Below are positions 29,222-38,629 of a DNA stretch of 64,000 nucleotides, piece after piece (position 1 is the first letter of the stretch; each line of letters opens with the position of its first letter). A model generated the notes under the pieces. It was not told the origin of the DNA, did not search any database, and saw only the letters and a list, made by a program, of their open reading frames with translations. Made by a program: the position numbers and the translations under genes. The stretch comes from Pigmentiphaga litoralis (lineage in GTDB: Bacteria; Pseudomonadota; Gammaproteobacteria; Burkholderiales; Burkholderiaceae_B): NCBI RefSeq assembly GCF_014651835.1, contig NZ_BMXQ01000002.1, forward strand, positions 434,001-498,000. Reading direction: 5' to 3'.

Positions 29222-29397
29222 GAGTAATCTGACCTCGGAAGGCCGCGCCACGAAAGGTGGCGGCGGCCAGTGTTGCTACTGCAGGGCGGCCGGTAGCCAA
29301 AGACACGAAAAGGGGCGGGCGCCATGCGCCAGCCCCGGAAAGTCGTCTTGCCGGGCCGCACCCGCCGCCCGATAGGGAGGCGCGGCCCGTGCCCGCA

Positions 29398-29748
29398 TCA
29401 GAGGGCCTTGATCGTGCCCTTGGGCAGGACGGTCGCGACGGCAGCCTTCTGTGCCAGCACTTCCACCGACTTTTCGCCTTCGCGGTTCAGTTCCAGGGTG
29501 ACGTACGTTTCGTTGACCTTGACGACACGGCCCAGCAGACCGCCCGACGTCACGACTTCGTCACCCTTGGCCAGCGCGGCGACCATGTTCTTGTGCTCTT
29601 TCTGACGACGCATTTGCGGACGGATCATCAGGAAATACAGGATCACGAACATCAAAGCGATCGGCAGCATGCCCATCAGCGGGCTTTCGCCGGCACCACC
29701 CAAATTGAATTGGGCCAGTGGGGCGACCAGTTCGTTCAATGACAGCAT
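29398..29748 (-). CDS. yajC: Preprotein translocase subunit YajC
   Basis: 116 residues, near the usual ~110. A single membrane helix, MLPIALMFVILYFLMIRPQ, is followed by the conserved RRQKEHKNMVAALAKGDEV and TSGGLLGRV segments. The ATG at 29748 gives MLSLNELVAPLAQF. It sits between tgt and secD as in most proteobacteria. Confidence 0.95.
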   Translation of the reverse strand: MLSLNELVAPLAQFNLGGAGESPLMGMLPIALMFVILYFLMIRPQMRRQKEHKNMVAALAKGDEVVTSGGLLGRVVKVNETYVTLELNREGEKSVEVLAQKAAVATVLPKGTIKAL

Positions 29749-29844
29749 TTCTTCTCCAGAATCAATAACTTGCGTCGAAATTAACGCGAAATTGTAGCCC
29801 ACCGCTGCCCCCGCAGGCCACGGCAGGGCTAGGGGTTACCTAGG

Positions 29845-32003
<2,159 letters not shown>

Positions 32004-32087
32004 GGGGGATGAGGCGTAATGCTTGCGGAAAACCAGCGATGATAACCGGTTGGGCAGGTGGCCTGCGCTTTTTGCAAAAGTTATGCT

Positions 32088-32093
32088 TATAAT
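32088..32093 (+). promoter_or_regulatory. -10 element of tRNA-Leu promoter
   Basis: A perfect TATAAT lies 51 bp before the tRNA, in an A+T-rich pocket divergent from queA. No convincing -35 is visible at the normal distance. Confidence 0.55.
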
Positions 32094-32143
32094 GCACGAC
32101 TTCTCTCCGAGCGCATGTTGTTGCCGCGCTCGCGTCACGAGAC

Positions 32144-32228
32144 GCCCGGGTGGTGAAATTGGTAGACGCAGGGGACTCAAAATCCCCCGCCGCGAGGCGT
32201 GCCGGTTCGATTCCGGCCCCGGGCACCA
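32144..32228 (+). tRNA. tRNA-Leu (anticodon CAA)
   Basis: 85 nt including an encoded CCA. Acceptor arms GCCCGGG (32144-32150) and CCCGGGC pair, the anticodon loop reads CTCAAAA with anticodon CAA, a long variable arm is present, and the T-arm GGTTCGATTCC is intact. The prophage integrase gene starts reading 85 bp downstream toward it, so the 3' end of this gene is the probable attachment site. Confidence 0.95.
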
Positions 32229-32240
32229 CCACTAGCTACG
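32204..32240 (+). other. Probable attL of the prophage (tRNA-Leu 3' end)
   Basis: Tyrosine integrases commonly use the T-arm and 3' end of a tRNA gene as attachment core. The tRNA remains intact, and integrase-side sequence starts directly after it. The duplicate (attR) is not inside the window, so exact core limits cannot be set. Confidence 0.55.
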
Positions 32241-32280
32241 CGGCTTTCCGCTGTAGTAGACACTCATCAAAAGCACCGAC

Positions 32281-32311
32281 GTTCCGCATCTGTTCCGCAA
32301 GGCGTTCCGCA
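32281..32311 (+). repeat. Three GTTCCGCA direct repeats between attL and int
   Basis: GTTCCGCA occurs at 32281-32288, 32292-32299 and 32304-32311, with spacings of 11 and 12 bp (one helical turn). Their position between the attachment site and the integrase stop fits arm-type integrase or excisionase sites. Confidence 0.55.
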
Positions 32312-32312
32312 T

Positions 32313-33338
32313 TTAGCGGACAGGCTTGAGCTTTGTGGCCTTCGTTCGGTAGTGCCGCTGGGTCAGCTGGGTGGACCCATGCTGCAGCAGCTTCGATGCG
32401 CCTTCCAGGTCGTCGGCCAAGTCCGACGCGCGCTTGCGCATGTCGCGCAGGAACATGTTCCTGATCTCTTTCGCCAGTGCGTCCTCGCCGCGCTCTTCGG
32501 CTTTGGCCGCAGCTGCCGCGCGTGCGGCATCCCACCGGCTCCGCAGCATCGTGGCCGACACCGGCCGCCCGGTCGGCGTCGACAGCAGCATCAGGTGGTC
32601 CGCTTTCAGCAGCCGCCGTCTTGCGATCAGGTCAGGCAGGACAGCAGACATCGAAATCTCGAAGTCGACCTTCTTGCCCGTCTTGTTGGCCTTGAGCCGC
32701 AACAAGTCGCCCCCTGGCAGCAGGATCGTGCGCACATCCGTGAGGCGCATGCCCGTCGCCGTGACGACGTCCATGCAGTCGCGGAGCACCGAATCCGCCT
32801 CAGCATAGACGGCGTCAAACAGCACGTCGGTCACCTCGAACTCGCGCGCATCCTCGCTGTTCTTCCATCGTGAGCGCTCCATGCCGGCCGCCGGCCACGG
32901 CACTTGCGTCAGATCCTCGCCGCGAGCCCAATTCCAGATGATCGACAGCAGCGACATCTCGCGGTTGCCCTGCGTCTTCGCACTGCGCCGTTTCAGGTAT
33001 TCCTTCAGATGGGTGAAGCGAACCGACTCCCACGTGGCCGTGCCGAACACCGGTCGCAGTTGCGCCAGGTTCTTCGCATACCCCTTACGCGTTTCAACGT
33101 TTTCATACGTGGGCAGCACCTCGTCCTTCCATCGGCCAAATGCTTCCTCCAGCGTCCCGGCGATGCGCGGCGCATTGTTGTGGATCTCGTGCCAGCGCTT
33201 GATCGCGGCTTCATAGTCCGAGCCCAGCGACACGTCAGGCTTGCCCGTGCCACGGTTGTCGTAGAAATAATAGTTGCTCACCCTGCCGTTCAGCCGCCGG
33301 CGGGTGTGGACACGAAATCTCGGGTATTTGTTGGTCAT
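32313..33338 (-). CDS. int: Tyrosine site-specific integrase (prophage)
   Basis: 341 residues with an N-terminal arm-binding/core-binding region and the catalytic set R198 (TATGMRLTDV), R301 (RDMRKR), H320 (LLQHGS) and nucleophile Y330 (QRHY). The box II histidine position carries another residue, a common variation in phage integrases. It catalyses prophage integration and excision at the adjacent tRNA-Leu. It is the last gene of the leftward PL operon, and its start overlaps the upstream small gene (ATGA). Confidence 0.93.
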   Translation of the reverse strand: MTNKYPRFRVHTRRRLNGRVSNYYFYDNRGTGKPDVSLGSDYEAAIKRWHEIHNNAPRIAGTLEEAFGRWKDEVLPTYENVETRKGYAKNLAQLRPVFGTATWESVRFTHLKEYLKRRSAKTQGNREMSLLSIIWNWARGEDLTQVPWPAAGMERSRWKNSEDAREFEVTDVLFDAVYAEADSVLRDCMDVVTATGMRLTDVRTILLPGGDLLRLKANKTGKKVDFEISMSAVLPDLIARRRLLKADHLMLLSTPTGRPVSATMLRSRWDAARAAAAAKAEERGEDALAKEIRNMFLRDMRKRASDLADDLEGASKLLQHGSTQLTQRHYRTKATKLKPVR

Positions 33339-33541
33339 CTCACTGCTGCGAAGTTTGGTTCAGCGTGCCGCGCGATTGCACGGCCCTCGACCCAGGCCAC
33401 TACGTGCCGGCTTAACACCACGGTGCGTGTCCCCACCTCCTTGAAGGGAATGCCCTGCTCGTTCAAGACGCGGCGCTGCTCGACGGCGCGCACGTACCCT
33501 GTCAGGTCTTTCAGTTCAGCAGGCGACAGTATCTCGCTCAT
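33335..33541 (-). CDS. DUF4224 protein, probable excisionase/integrase partner
   Basis: 68 residues: MSEILSPAELKDLTGY, then QRRVLNEQGIPFKEVGTRTV and VLSRHVVAWVEG. The pattern of a short helix-turn-helix-like protein encoded just before int matches the DUF4224 family. GGAGGAG is a strong ribosome binding site, and the gene overlaps int and its upstream neighbour by 4 nt each. The excisionase role is an inference from position and size. Confidence 0.78.
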   Translation of the reverse strand: MSEILSPAELKDLTGYVRAVEQRRVLNEQGIPFKEVGTRTVVLSRHVVAWVEGRAIARHAEPNFAAVR

Positions 33542-33807
33542 CTCACTCCTCCGGGTCGGGAGCCGCGGCCGCTGCGGTAATCGGTCCAACGGTCCTCATC
33601 TTTCTGAATGGCGTCGGCGATGCTGGGGACGCTGCTGGTGCTGGCCTTCACAGCCGACGCTTGGCCCGCCTTGAAGCATGCCAAGCCATACGCGTCCATC
33701 TCGGCAACGGTATGCAGCAGCACCTCGCCATCCACGTTTACCGCTGTGCCGAAGGCCTTGCGATGCGGCGGCACGGGCGGGCATGCTGCTGGGCGCCGTT
33801 TACCCAT
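33538..33807 (-). CDS. Small prophage protein, unknown
   Basis: 89 residues starting MGKRRPAACPPVPPHRKAFG, then EVLLHTVAEMDAYGLACFKA and an Asp/Ser-rich tail. GGAGGTG precedes the ATG at 33807. No recognised domain. It is one of the tightly packed leftward genes (4-nt overlap downstream, 8-nt upstream). Confidence 0.7.
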   Translation of the reverse strand: MGKRRPAACPPVPPHRKAFGTAVNVDGEVLLHTVAEMDAYGLACFKAGQASAVKASTSSVPSIADAIQKDEDRWTDYRSGRGSRPGGVR

Positions 33808-34648
33808 TGGCACCTCCGCGGGTGATGTCGTAGCGCCGCGTTGGGTCGTCGGCGCCGTTGTCGAACGACGGCTGGCAGTCGGCGCACATGCAGGCGCGGC
33901 TGGGCGGGTGCGGCTCCGCACTGGCAGCAGGTGAGGGGGCGGCGTAAAGCGGCGGCGTGTTGAGCGGGTCGGAATAGTCGTGCGCGGTGCCGGTCACGCG
34001 GCCGTAATCGCGTGTCGTGTATCGGTGGACGCCATTCTCATCCGCCATGCTTTCGTAAACCGTCCCTGCATTGCTGACGCTGACAAAGCGCACCCACTCA
34101 CCGGACTGCGTCTGGTACTCATTGCCAAGCCTGAAGGGAACCGGCTTCTGCTCGGCCGCATCAACGCCGGGCGAGGGGGCCAGCGCGGCGCGATCTTCAT
34201 CGATGAGCGCCTGAGCGAAACGCACCAGACCGTCGTTTGGGATCTCGCTCGAATGCGCCGCGTCCCCGACAAACTTCGTTTCGAACAGTGGGTTAGCCAA
34301 GCTGCCCAGGAACCGGAACGCCTTGGCATAGGTCACCGCCGGATAGTCCCGCTTGTCCGATGCGCTGGGCGGCTGGGGCGCGGCGGGCAGACCTCCGCAC
34401 ACGTCCAGCAGCATCATCGCCATGTTGGCGACATCGGCCGCGTGCTCGCGGATCAAGGCGGCGTCATCGTTCTTGGCTGCCTTCTGGAGTTTGGCGACGT
34501 GGTAGTAGATTTCCAGCAGCGCGGTCTGGCGCGTCATCGACAGCCAGCCGGGACGGTCGCCCTTGCCGGCGTTTGCGTGTAGCTCGGCTTCCATCAGCGC
34601 GAGGAAGGGCCGCAGCACGTCGTCATACTTGCCTTGCTGCTTATCCAT
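33800..34648 (-). CDS. Prophage protein with MazG-like helical N-terminal region
   Basis: 282 residues. The first ~100 residues (HANAGKGDRPGWLSMTRQTA, LLEIYYHVAKLQKAA, HAADVANMAMMLLDVCGG) resemble a phage family whose Asp/Glu spacing suggests an all-alpha NTP pyrophosphohydrolase relative; this is a weak inference. The C-terminal part has VPFRLGNEYQTQSGEWVRFV and ends in a CMCADCQPSF cysteine cluster. AAGGGG lies before the ATG at 34648. Confidence 0.65.
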   Translation of the reverse strand: MDKQQGKYDDVLRPFLALMEAELHANAGKGDRPGWLSMTRQTALLEIYYHVAKLQKAAKNDDAALIREHAADVANMAMMLLDVCGGLPAAPQPPSASDKRDYPAVTYAKAFRFLGSLANPLFETKFVGDAAHSSEIPNDGLVRFAQALIDEDRAALAPSPGVDAAEQKPVPFRLGNEYQTQSGEWVRFVSVSNAGTVYESMADENGVHRYTTRDYGRVTGTAHDYSDPLNTPPLYAAPSPAASAEPHPPSRACMCADCQPSFDNGADDPTRRYDITRGGANG

Positions 34649-34910
34649 GGCTGGCCCCTTCAACAAGCAGAGTGCGCTGTGTCGGCGCCAGCGATCCTGA
34701 ACGAAGCCCGACGTCAGATAAGCAAGGCCCCGATATGCAGATAGGCACCTGCAGGACGAATTCGCGCCGGCCATGGCGCAGCGTCAGATCAATGCCCGTT
34801 TCACGCCGCCGGTGGTGAGTCACGATCCAAGCTCGGGAGCCGCGAAAGAGCGTCGCGCCGATATTGATTTTTGCCATGTTGTCCTGACACGTCTGGACGG
34901 TGTTATTCAT
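34641..34910 (-). CDS. Small prophage protein, unknown
   Basis: 89 residues starting MNNTVQTCQDNMAKINIGAT; the core WIVTHHRRRETGIDLTLRHG, REFVLQVPI looks like a short beta-rich fold. AGGAAGG precedes the ATG. It overlaps both neighbours by 8 nt. No family recognised. Confidence 0.6.
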   Translation of the reverse strand: MNNTVQTCQDNMAKINIGATLFRGSRAWIVTHHRRRETGIDLTLRHGRREFVLQVPICISGPCLSDVGLRSGSLAPTQRTLLVEGASHG

Positions 34911-36222
34911 GGCTCGCCCCTTCCTTGCTGGCGGCGATGGCGGCGCGCACCGCTGGCAACGCCTGGGCGGCGCGGCGCTCGCACCACGCCACATCGTCGC
35001 CCGGCTCGCGGTCAGCGTCGCCAATGTCGGCAAGGGCGGCTTCGGCCAGCCGCAGTGCTTTCTCCAACTCTCCGGCATTCCCGGATGGTTGGGCGTCCAG
35101 CGCCTTGCTGGCGATGGCGGCGTCGGGCGGTGAGTCGTAATCCCAGGCATGCCAAACCGTCGTGTACGGCGGCGGACACTTGTCGCCACGATGCTCGGAC
35201 TCCGGCCACAGGCAATTTGCGCAACAGTCGTGCGCATTCGCCGCTGCGAGTGCTCCGGGATTGGTGGATGGCTGCGACACCGGCTTCCCACCAGGATTGC
35301 AATGGCGGCAAGGAACCCAATGCCCGTATCCCGTGGTGTGCGATGTATACCAACCAGGACCACCGCAGCCAATGCAAGCAGCGGCGGACGTGCCCTTCAG
35401 CGTTTCGACGACGTTGATGCATTCGCTCTTGGTCAGGCTGTAGGGGTTGCCGTTGAGCGCCTGGATCACTTCGAGCAGCGACTGATCGCGCACCGCTCGT
35501 TCCAAGGCTACCGGGTGCGCATCCTCCACCGCAGCGGCGCGAGCGCAGTCTGGGTGTTCAGCGAATGGACTCGCAGCGCCACGGCAATGCTTCTGCTCGA
35601 AGTCGCTACATCCGCACCCAGCCAGCGCAGCGGCGGGCGTGCCCTTCAGCGCGCGGATCTCGGCAGCGCAGTCGTCGGCGTCCCACATGTAATCGTTTTC
35701 ACGCAATGACTTTTCGTCGCCGGCCAGGATCGCAAGCGCCGCTTCCTCCAGCGCCTGGCCGCGCACCGCCGCCTGGTCGCGGCCGATGTCCCAAAAGCGC
35801 TGCAGCCAATGGCCAGCTGGTGGCGCGTTGACGCCGCTGACGCCGAACGCGATGGCTCCGTCGATTGCATCAAGCTGGTGGGCTTTCGGTTCGTCCGCGC
35901 TGGAATCGTTGAATGCAGCGACGATACGCTGGCCATCGCTCAGGTCGAGCACGTAAGCGATAGGATCATCTTGGCGCTGGACAACGAAGGGAGCCCGGAC
36001 CCCATCCAGGTATTCGTCGGGGCAGGCGCTCAGCGTGACCAGGCCGTCAGCTGGTGCTTGCGCCGCGGCCCGCTGGGCGGCGTGAACAGCGGCAATGAAC
36101 TGCGACAGCAGCGCGCGGGCACCCGCAGGTGCCACGCCATGCAGGTGATGGCGCAGGCCGGTGTCGCGGGCGATCTGAAGCAGGCGCTCGCCGTCCAGTG
36201 GCAGAGTGTTTGTAGTGGTCAT
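34903..36222 (-). CDS. Cys-rich prophage protein with internal duplication, unknown
   Basis: 439 residues. An internal duplication is visible: IRALKGTPAAALAGCGC and VVETLKGTSAAACIGCGG, each followed by further Cys/His pairs (CSDFEQKHC; CRHCNPGG; CCANCLWPESEHRGDKC), which could form small zinc ribbons. The N-terminal part has DGERLLQIARDTGLR and a beta-rich segment. GGAGC precedes the ATG at 36222. It is likely an accessory or recombination-associated gene; function unknown. Confidence 0.65.
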   Translation of the reverse strand: MTTTNTLPLDGERLLQIARDTGLRHHLHGVAPAGARALLSQFIAAVHAAQRAAAQAPADGLVTLSACPDEYLDGVRAPFVVQRQDDPIAYVLDLSDGQRIVAAFNDSSADEPKAHQLDAIDGAIAFGVSGVNAPPAGHWLQRFWDIGRDQAAVRGQALEEAALAILAGDEKSLRENDYMWDADDCAAEIRALKGTPAAALAGCGCSDFEQKHCRGAASPFAEHPDCARAAAVEDAHPVALERAVRDQSLLEVIQALNGNPYSLTKSECINVVETLKGTSAAACIGCGGPGWYTSHTTGYGHWVPCRHCNPGGKPVSQPSTNPGALAAANAHDCCANCLWPESEHRGDKCPPPYTTVWHAWDYDSPPDAAIASKALDAQPSGNAGELEKALRLAEAALADIGDADREPGDDVAWCERRAAQALPAVRAAIAASKEGASHE

Positions 36223-36629
36223 GCTGGTGCTCCGTTGTTGGTGCGGCGGCGATAGGGGCCGAACAGCGCCGCTACGATTGGGTCACGTGCAGCCCGCTTC
36301 GGGATCGAGGCGCGTTGGCGGGCGAGGTCGGCCGCGCGGGCCTTGGCTTCCAGCTGGGTATGGCCCAGGCGCTGAAACTCAGCCGAGGGGTAGGGCTTGC
36401 TCTCGCCCTCGCCAGCACGCCACAACGCATAGCCGCCGCTCGTCCCGGCGATGTGGCGCCAGTCGTCGATGTACACGTCCTTGTGGTCTTGGCGCCGTGT
36501 CTTGAGCCAGTTGTCGATCCGCGTGACGCTCTCGCCGGTGATAGCCGCCAGTTCGGCAGGGGACGCCGCCACGTCAGCAAGGGTTGCAAGGATCGCGTCG
36601 CGGTTTGCCTGGGACATGGGCCTGCTCAT
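36219..36629 (-). CDS. Small HTH-like prophage protein
   Basis: 136 residues. The region RDAILATLADVAASPAELAA, ITGESVTRIDNWLKTRR reads as a winged-helix/HTH, and a basic C-terminal tail (KARAADLARQRASIPKRAAR) could bind nucleic acid. AAGGG lies eight bases before the ATG at 36629; ATG at 36617 is an alternative. Overlaps the next gene by 4 nt. Confidence 0.65.
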   Translation of the reverse strand: MSRPMSQANRDAILATLADVAASPAELAAITGESVTRIDNWLKTRRQDHKDVYIDDWRHIAGTSGGYALWRAGEGESKPYPSAEFQRLGHTQLEAKARAADLARQRASIPKRAARDPIVAALFGPYRRRTNNGAPA

Positions 36630-36793
36630 GCTGCGCACCCTTGGAGGTAGATTGCGGCGATGTCTGGACGGCCCTGGGCGAGGGCGTCGTCGGCCAGTTC
36701 GCGATCGGCGTGCGCTGCGGCGCGGCCCAGGCCCAGGCCGACCAACAGAGCCAGTACCGACGCCAGCAGGAACAATGCGATAAAGGTGATCAT
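36626..36793 (-). CDS. 55-residue single-helix membrane protein
   Basis: It starts MITFIALFLLASVLALLVGL, a strong hydrophobic helix, followed by a short acidic/helical tail ending YLQGCAA. Stop and start are coupled to both neighbours by ATGA overlaps, which supports translation. Function unknown; small lysogeny-expressed membrane proteins can act in superinfection exclusion, but nothing here proves it. Confidence 0.65.
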   Translation of the reverse strand: MITFIALFLLASVLALLVGLGLGRAAAHADRELADDALAQGRPDIAAIYLQGCAA

Positions 36794-37206
36794 GCTGCAC
36801 CCTTTACGTGGGAAAGCAGGGGAGCCGCGCGGCTGATCAGTGCTTCGCCGGCGGCAACGTGCTGCGTGGATGCCGCGGGTAGGCGCACGCCAACGGCGCC
36901 GAGGGCACGCTCGTCTTCGCGGGTATCGGTGACCATGTCGGTCAGCATCGTCATGGCTTCGCCAAGGATGGCCAGGGGTTCGCCGGCGCGGTGGGCGTCC
37001 AGTTCGCGCTCCAGCGTTTTGATCTGCTGCTGGGCGGCGTACAACTCGCCACGGGCTTGCGACAGCGCAGCCGTGTTCTGGTCGTACAGGCGGCGATACA
37101 TGTCGCGATTGCGAAGGACCTCGACGTACTGGTGCTGCGTCACCTGGTGGGCGCCAGGCTGGCGGCCGTAGGCACGGGCGATCGAGACAACGTTCTGTGA
37201 TTCCAT
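36790..37206 (-). CDS. Coiled-coil prophage protein, unknown
   Basis: 138 residues with a heptad-rich stretch, ALSQARGELYAAQQQIKTLE, RELDAHR, in the middle. AAGGAA precedes the ATG at 37206. No domain recognised. Confidence 0.65.
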   Translation of the reverse strand: MESQNVVSIARAYGRQPGAHQVTQHQYVEVLRNRDMYRRLYDQNTAALSQARGELYAAQQQIKTLERELDAHRAGEPLAILGEAMTMLTDMVTDTREDERALGAVGVRLPAASTQHVAAGEALISRAAPLLSHVKGAA

Positions 37207-37230
37207 GGTGCGTTCCTTGGTGAGACGGCG

Positions 37231-37506
37231 TCAGGCGCCGAGGTGAGCAATGAGGGATTGGCCGCGGTCGAAGCCTTGCTGCCAGAGCGCGCGGTCGGTG
37301 TCGGAGTCGAAGTGGTTCCAGTGGCCCTGTGACTCGGGCTGCTGGTGAAGCGCGTGGGCGCAGATAAGGCCCCAGCGGAATGCGTCGTCGCGCGGCATCG
37401 TGGCGTCGGTGGCCAGGGCGTTGTCGGCCCAAGTGCCGGAATCGACCACGCGTGGCAGGAAGCTGCCGCCGCGCTTGCTTGCCTTGAAGCGGCCGTACTG
37501 GTTCAT
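37231..37506 (-). CDS. Small prophage protein, unknown
   Basis: 91 residues, MNQYGRFKASKRGGSFLPRV..., ending WQQGFDRGQSLIAHLGA, a pattern seen in short phage proteins of unknown function. GGAG lies upstream and the gene overlaps the previous stop by 4 nt. Confidence 0.65.
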   Translation of the reverse strand: MNQYGRFKASKRGGSFLPRVVDSGTWADNALATDATMPRDDAFRWGLICAHALHQQPESQGHWNHFDSDTDRALWQQGFDRGQSLIAHLGA

Positions 37507-38132
37507 GCCTGCACTCCGCCAGAAAGGGCAAAGCGCACGGCATCGCGGATGCGGCCGGCGTCACGGCGCAGCAGGTGGGCGCTGTAGGTGTAGGGGTCGA
37601 CCACCAGGGCAATGACCGGTCCGTCGTCCTGATCGGACTTGCCGACCCGGTATCCCTTCGGCAACTGCATGGTGTGCTCTTCGCGCAGGTCGTCGTCCTG
37701 CTGCATCACGACCTGGTGGCGGTCGATGGCGGCGGCCAAGCGGTCGATCAGGTCGGGCCAGCCCGCGTCGAAGGCGGCCGTGCTGATGCCCAGTGGAAGG
37801 TCGGCCGCGACCATGTAGGGGTTCGTGCTGGTGTGGATGGTGCCCAGGGGGCCAAAGTCAGCCGTGGGCGCCGCAATGGCTTCCGTGGCGGTTGGTGCCG
37901 ATGACGCGGGCTTGGTCGCAGTGAAGCGCGACGAATTGCCCGCCTCGACCTCGGCGTTGAACTTGGCGGCGCGGTACCTGGCAAAGCCGGCAGGCATGGG
38001 GCCGGTCAGCTTGCGGCCGATGGCATCGACCACGAAGGCCCGACCAGTGCCGGCGCCGAGCTGCTGGTGAGTGATGGGGAGGTGGATTGGGAGCTTGGCC
38101 TTGCCGGCCGCGCTGGTGCTGCGTGCGTTCAT
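37503..38132 (-). CDS. First gene of the leftward PL operon, unknown
   Basis: 209 residues starting MNARSTSAAGKAKLPIHLPI with THQQLGAGTGRAFVVDAIGR, then a Thr/Ala-rich linker and a C-terminal segment GYRVGKSDQDDGPVIALVVD. The ATG at 38132 is used; a TTG four codons earlier is possible. It lies 38 nt downstream of the predicted PL start. No recognised domain. Confidence 0.68.
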   Translation of the reverse strand: MNARSTSAAGKAKLPIHLPITHQQLGAGTGRAFVVDAIGRKLTGPMPAGFARYRAAKFNAEVEAGNSSRFTATKPASSAPTATEAIAAPTADFGPLGTIHTSTNPYMVAADLPLGISTAAFDAGWPDLIDRLAAAIDRHQVVMQQDDDLREEHTMQLPKGYRVGKSDQDDGPVIALVVDPYTYSAHLLRRDAGRIRDAVRFALSGGVQA

Positions 38133-38176
38133 GGTTGATCCCAAGTGCTGCCGTCACAATCGAGCGGCTTGGAATC

Positions 38177-38205
38177 ATTAAAGCATTCTTGTTTTCAGTA
38201 ATCAA
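38177..38205 (-). promoter_or_regulatory. Leftward phage promoter PL
   Basis: On the minus strand: -35 TTGATT (plus 38200-38205), 17-bp spacer, -10 TTTAAT (plus 38177-38182). Transcription would start near 38170 and drive the int operon. The -10 is preceded by GAATGC exactly as at PR. Confidence 0.7.
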
Positions 38206-38216
38206 GCATTCTTTAA
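38178..38216. promoter_or_regulatory. Repressor operators OL1 and OL2
   Basis: Two copies of the TTAAAGnATnCTTG half-dyad: 38178-38191 on plus and 38203-38216 on minus, centre to centre 25 bp. They overlap the -10 and -35 of PL and match the sites near cro. Confidence 0.65.
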
Positions 38217-38298
38217 CTGAAGGTCGATGGCAGAGCATGTGCCTTAACCGAGCAGACAGGAATTAATCCGGACTAGTCTTTGCTCGACAGTCGTGGAA

Positions 38299-38318
38299 TA
38301 CTGTATGTATGAACAGTA
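38299..38318. promoter_or_regulatory. Near-consensus LexA (SOS) box
   Basis: TACTGTATGTATGAACAGTA matches the E. coli consensus at all CTGT/ACAG positions and nearly all flanks. It overlaps TCGACA-N18-TATGAA (38284-38289, 38308-38313), a possible promoter, so LexA would block transcription of the small gene downstream. Confidence 0.8.
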
Positions 38319-38335
38319 TCTTAAGAGACAGTTGG

Positions 38336-38575
38336 ATGCCCGTTATCGCAACGCTGGACGGTGCGGATGAGCAGGGCATAAGTGCCGCAAGGAATGGCGG
38401 GGTCCTGCGCCTTGAAGGCGGGGTGGTACATGCCCTTGCCGGGGCTCCCCGGCGCCGGATCGGCCACGTATGGTCGTCTGAGATCGTTAGCCACTTAGCC
38501 GCAGGAGGGCAGGCCTACTTCAGATCAGACGATGGCTATCAGGCGCGCCAGATCGTCTGCGGGCTGGTGCAATAG
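38336..38575 (+). CDS. SOS-regulated small prophage protein, candidate antirepressor
   Basis: 79 residues from the ATG at 38336 (an in-frame ATG at 38309 would give 88 but lies inside the LexA box and before the predicted transcription start). AAGAGA lies eight bases upstream of the chosen start. The sequence, MPVIATLDGADEQGISAARN then FRSDDGYQARQIVCGLVQ, matches nothing I recognise. The gene is convergent with the repressor. By analogy with LexA-controlled antirepressors (Tum of 186, Gifsy Ant proteins) it may inactivate the repressor on DNA damage; this is inference. Confidence 0.6.
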   Translation: MPVIATLDGADEQGISAARNGGVLRLEGGVVHALAGAPRRRIGHVWSSEIVSHLAAGGQAYFRSDDGYQARQIVCGLVQ

Positions 38576-38576
38576 A

Positions 38577-38602
38577 CGAAAAAAAACCACCCGAAGGTGG
38601 TT
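38577..38602 (-). terminator. Terminator of the repressor transcript
   Basis: On the minus strand AACCACC-TTCG-GGTGGTT is followed by a T8 run, directly after the repressor stop. A TTCG tetraloop and U-run make a strong Rho-independent terminator. Confidence 0.85.
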
Positions 38603-38629
38603 CGACAGCTCAGTGTCATCACGAATGCA

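Noticed and set aside
38309-38335. ATG at 38309 as the start of the SOS-regulated gene
   Set aside because: It lies inside the LexA box and before the predicted transcription start; the ATG at 38336 with AAGAGA is better placed.
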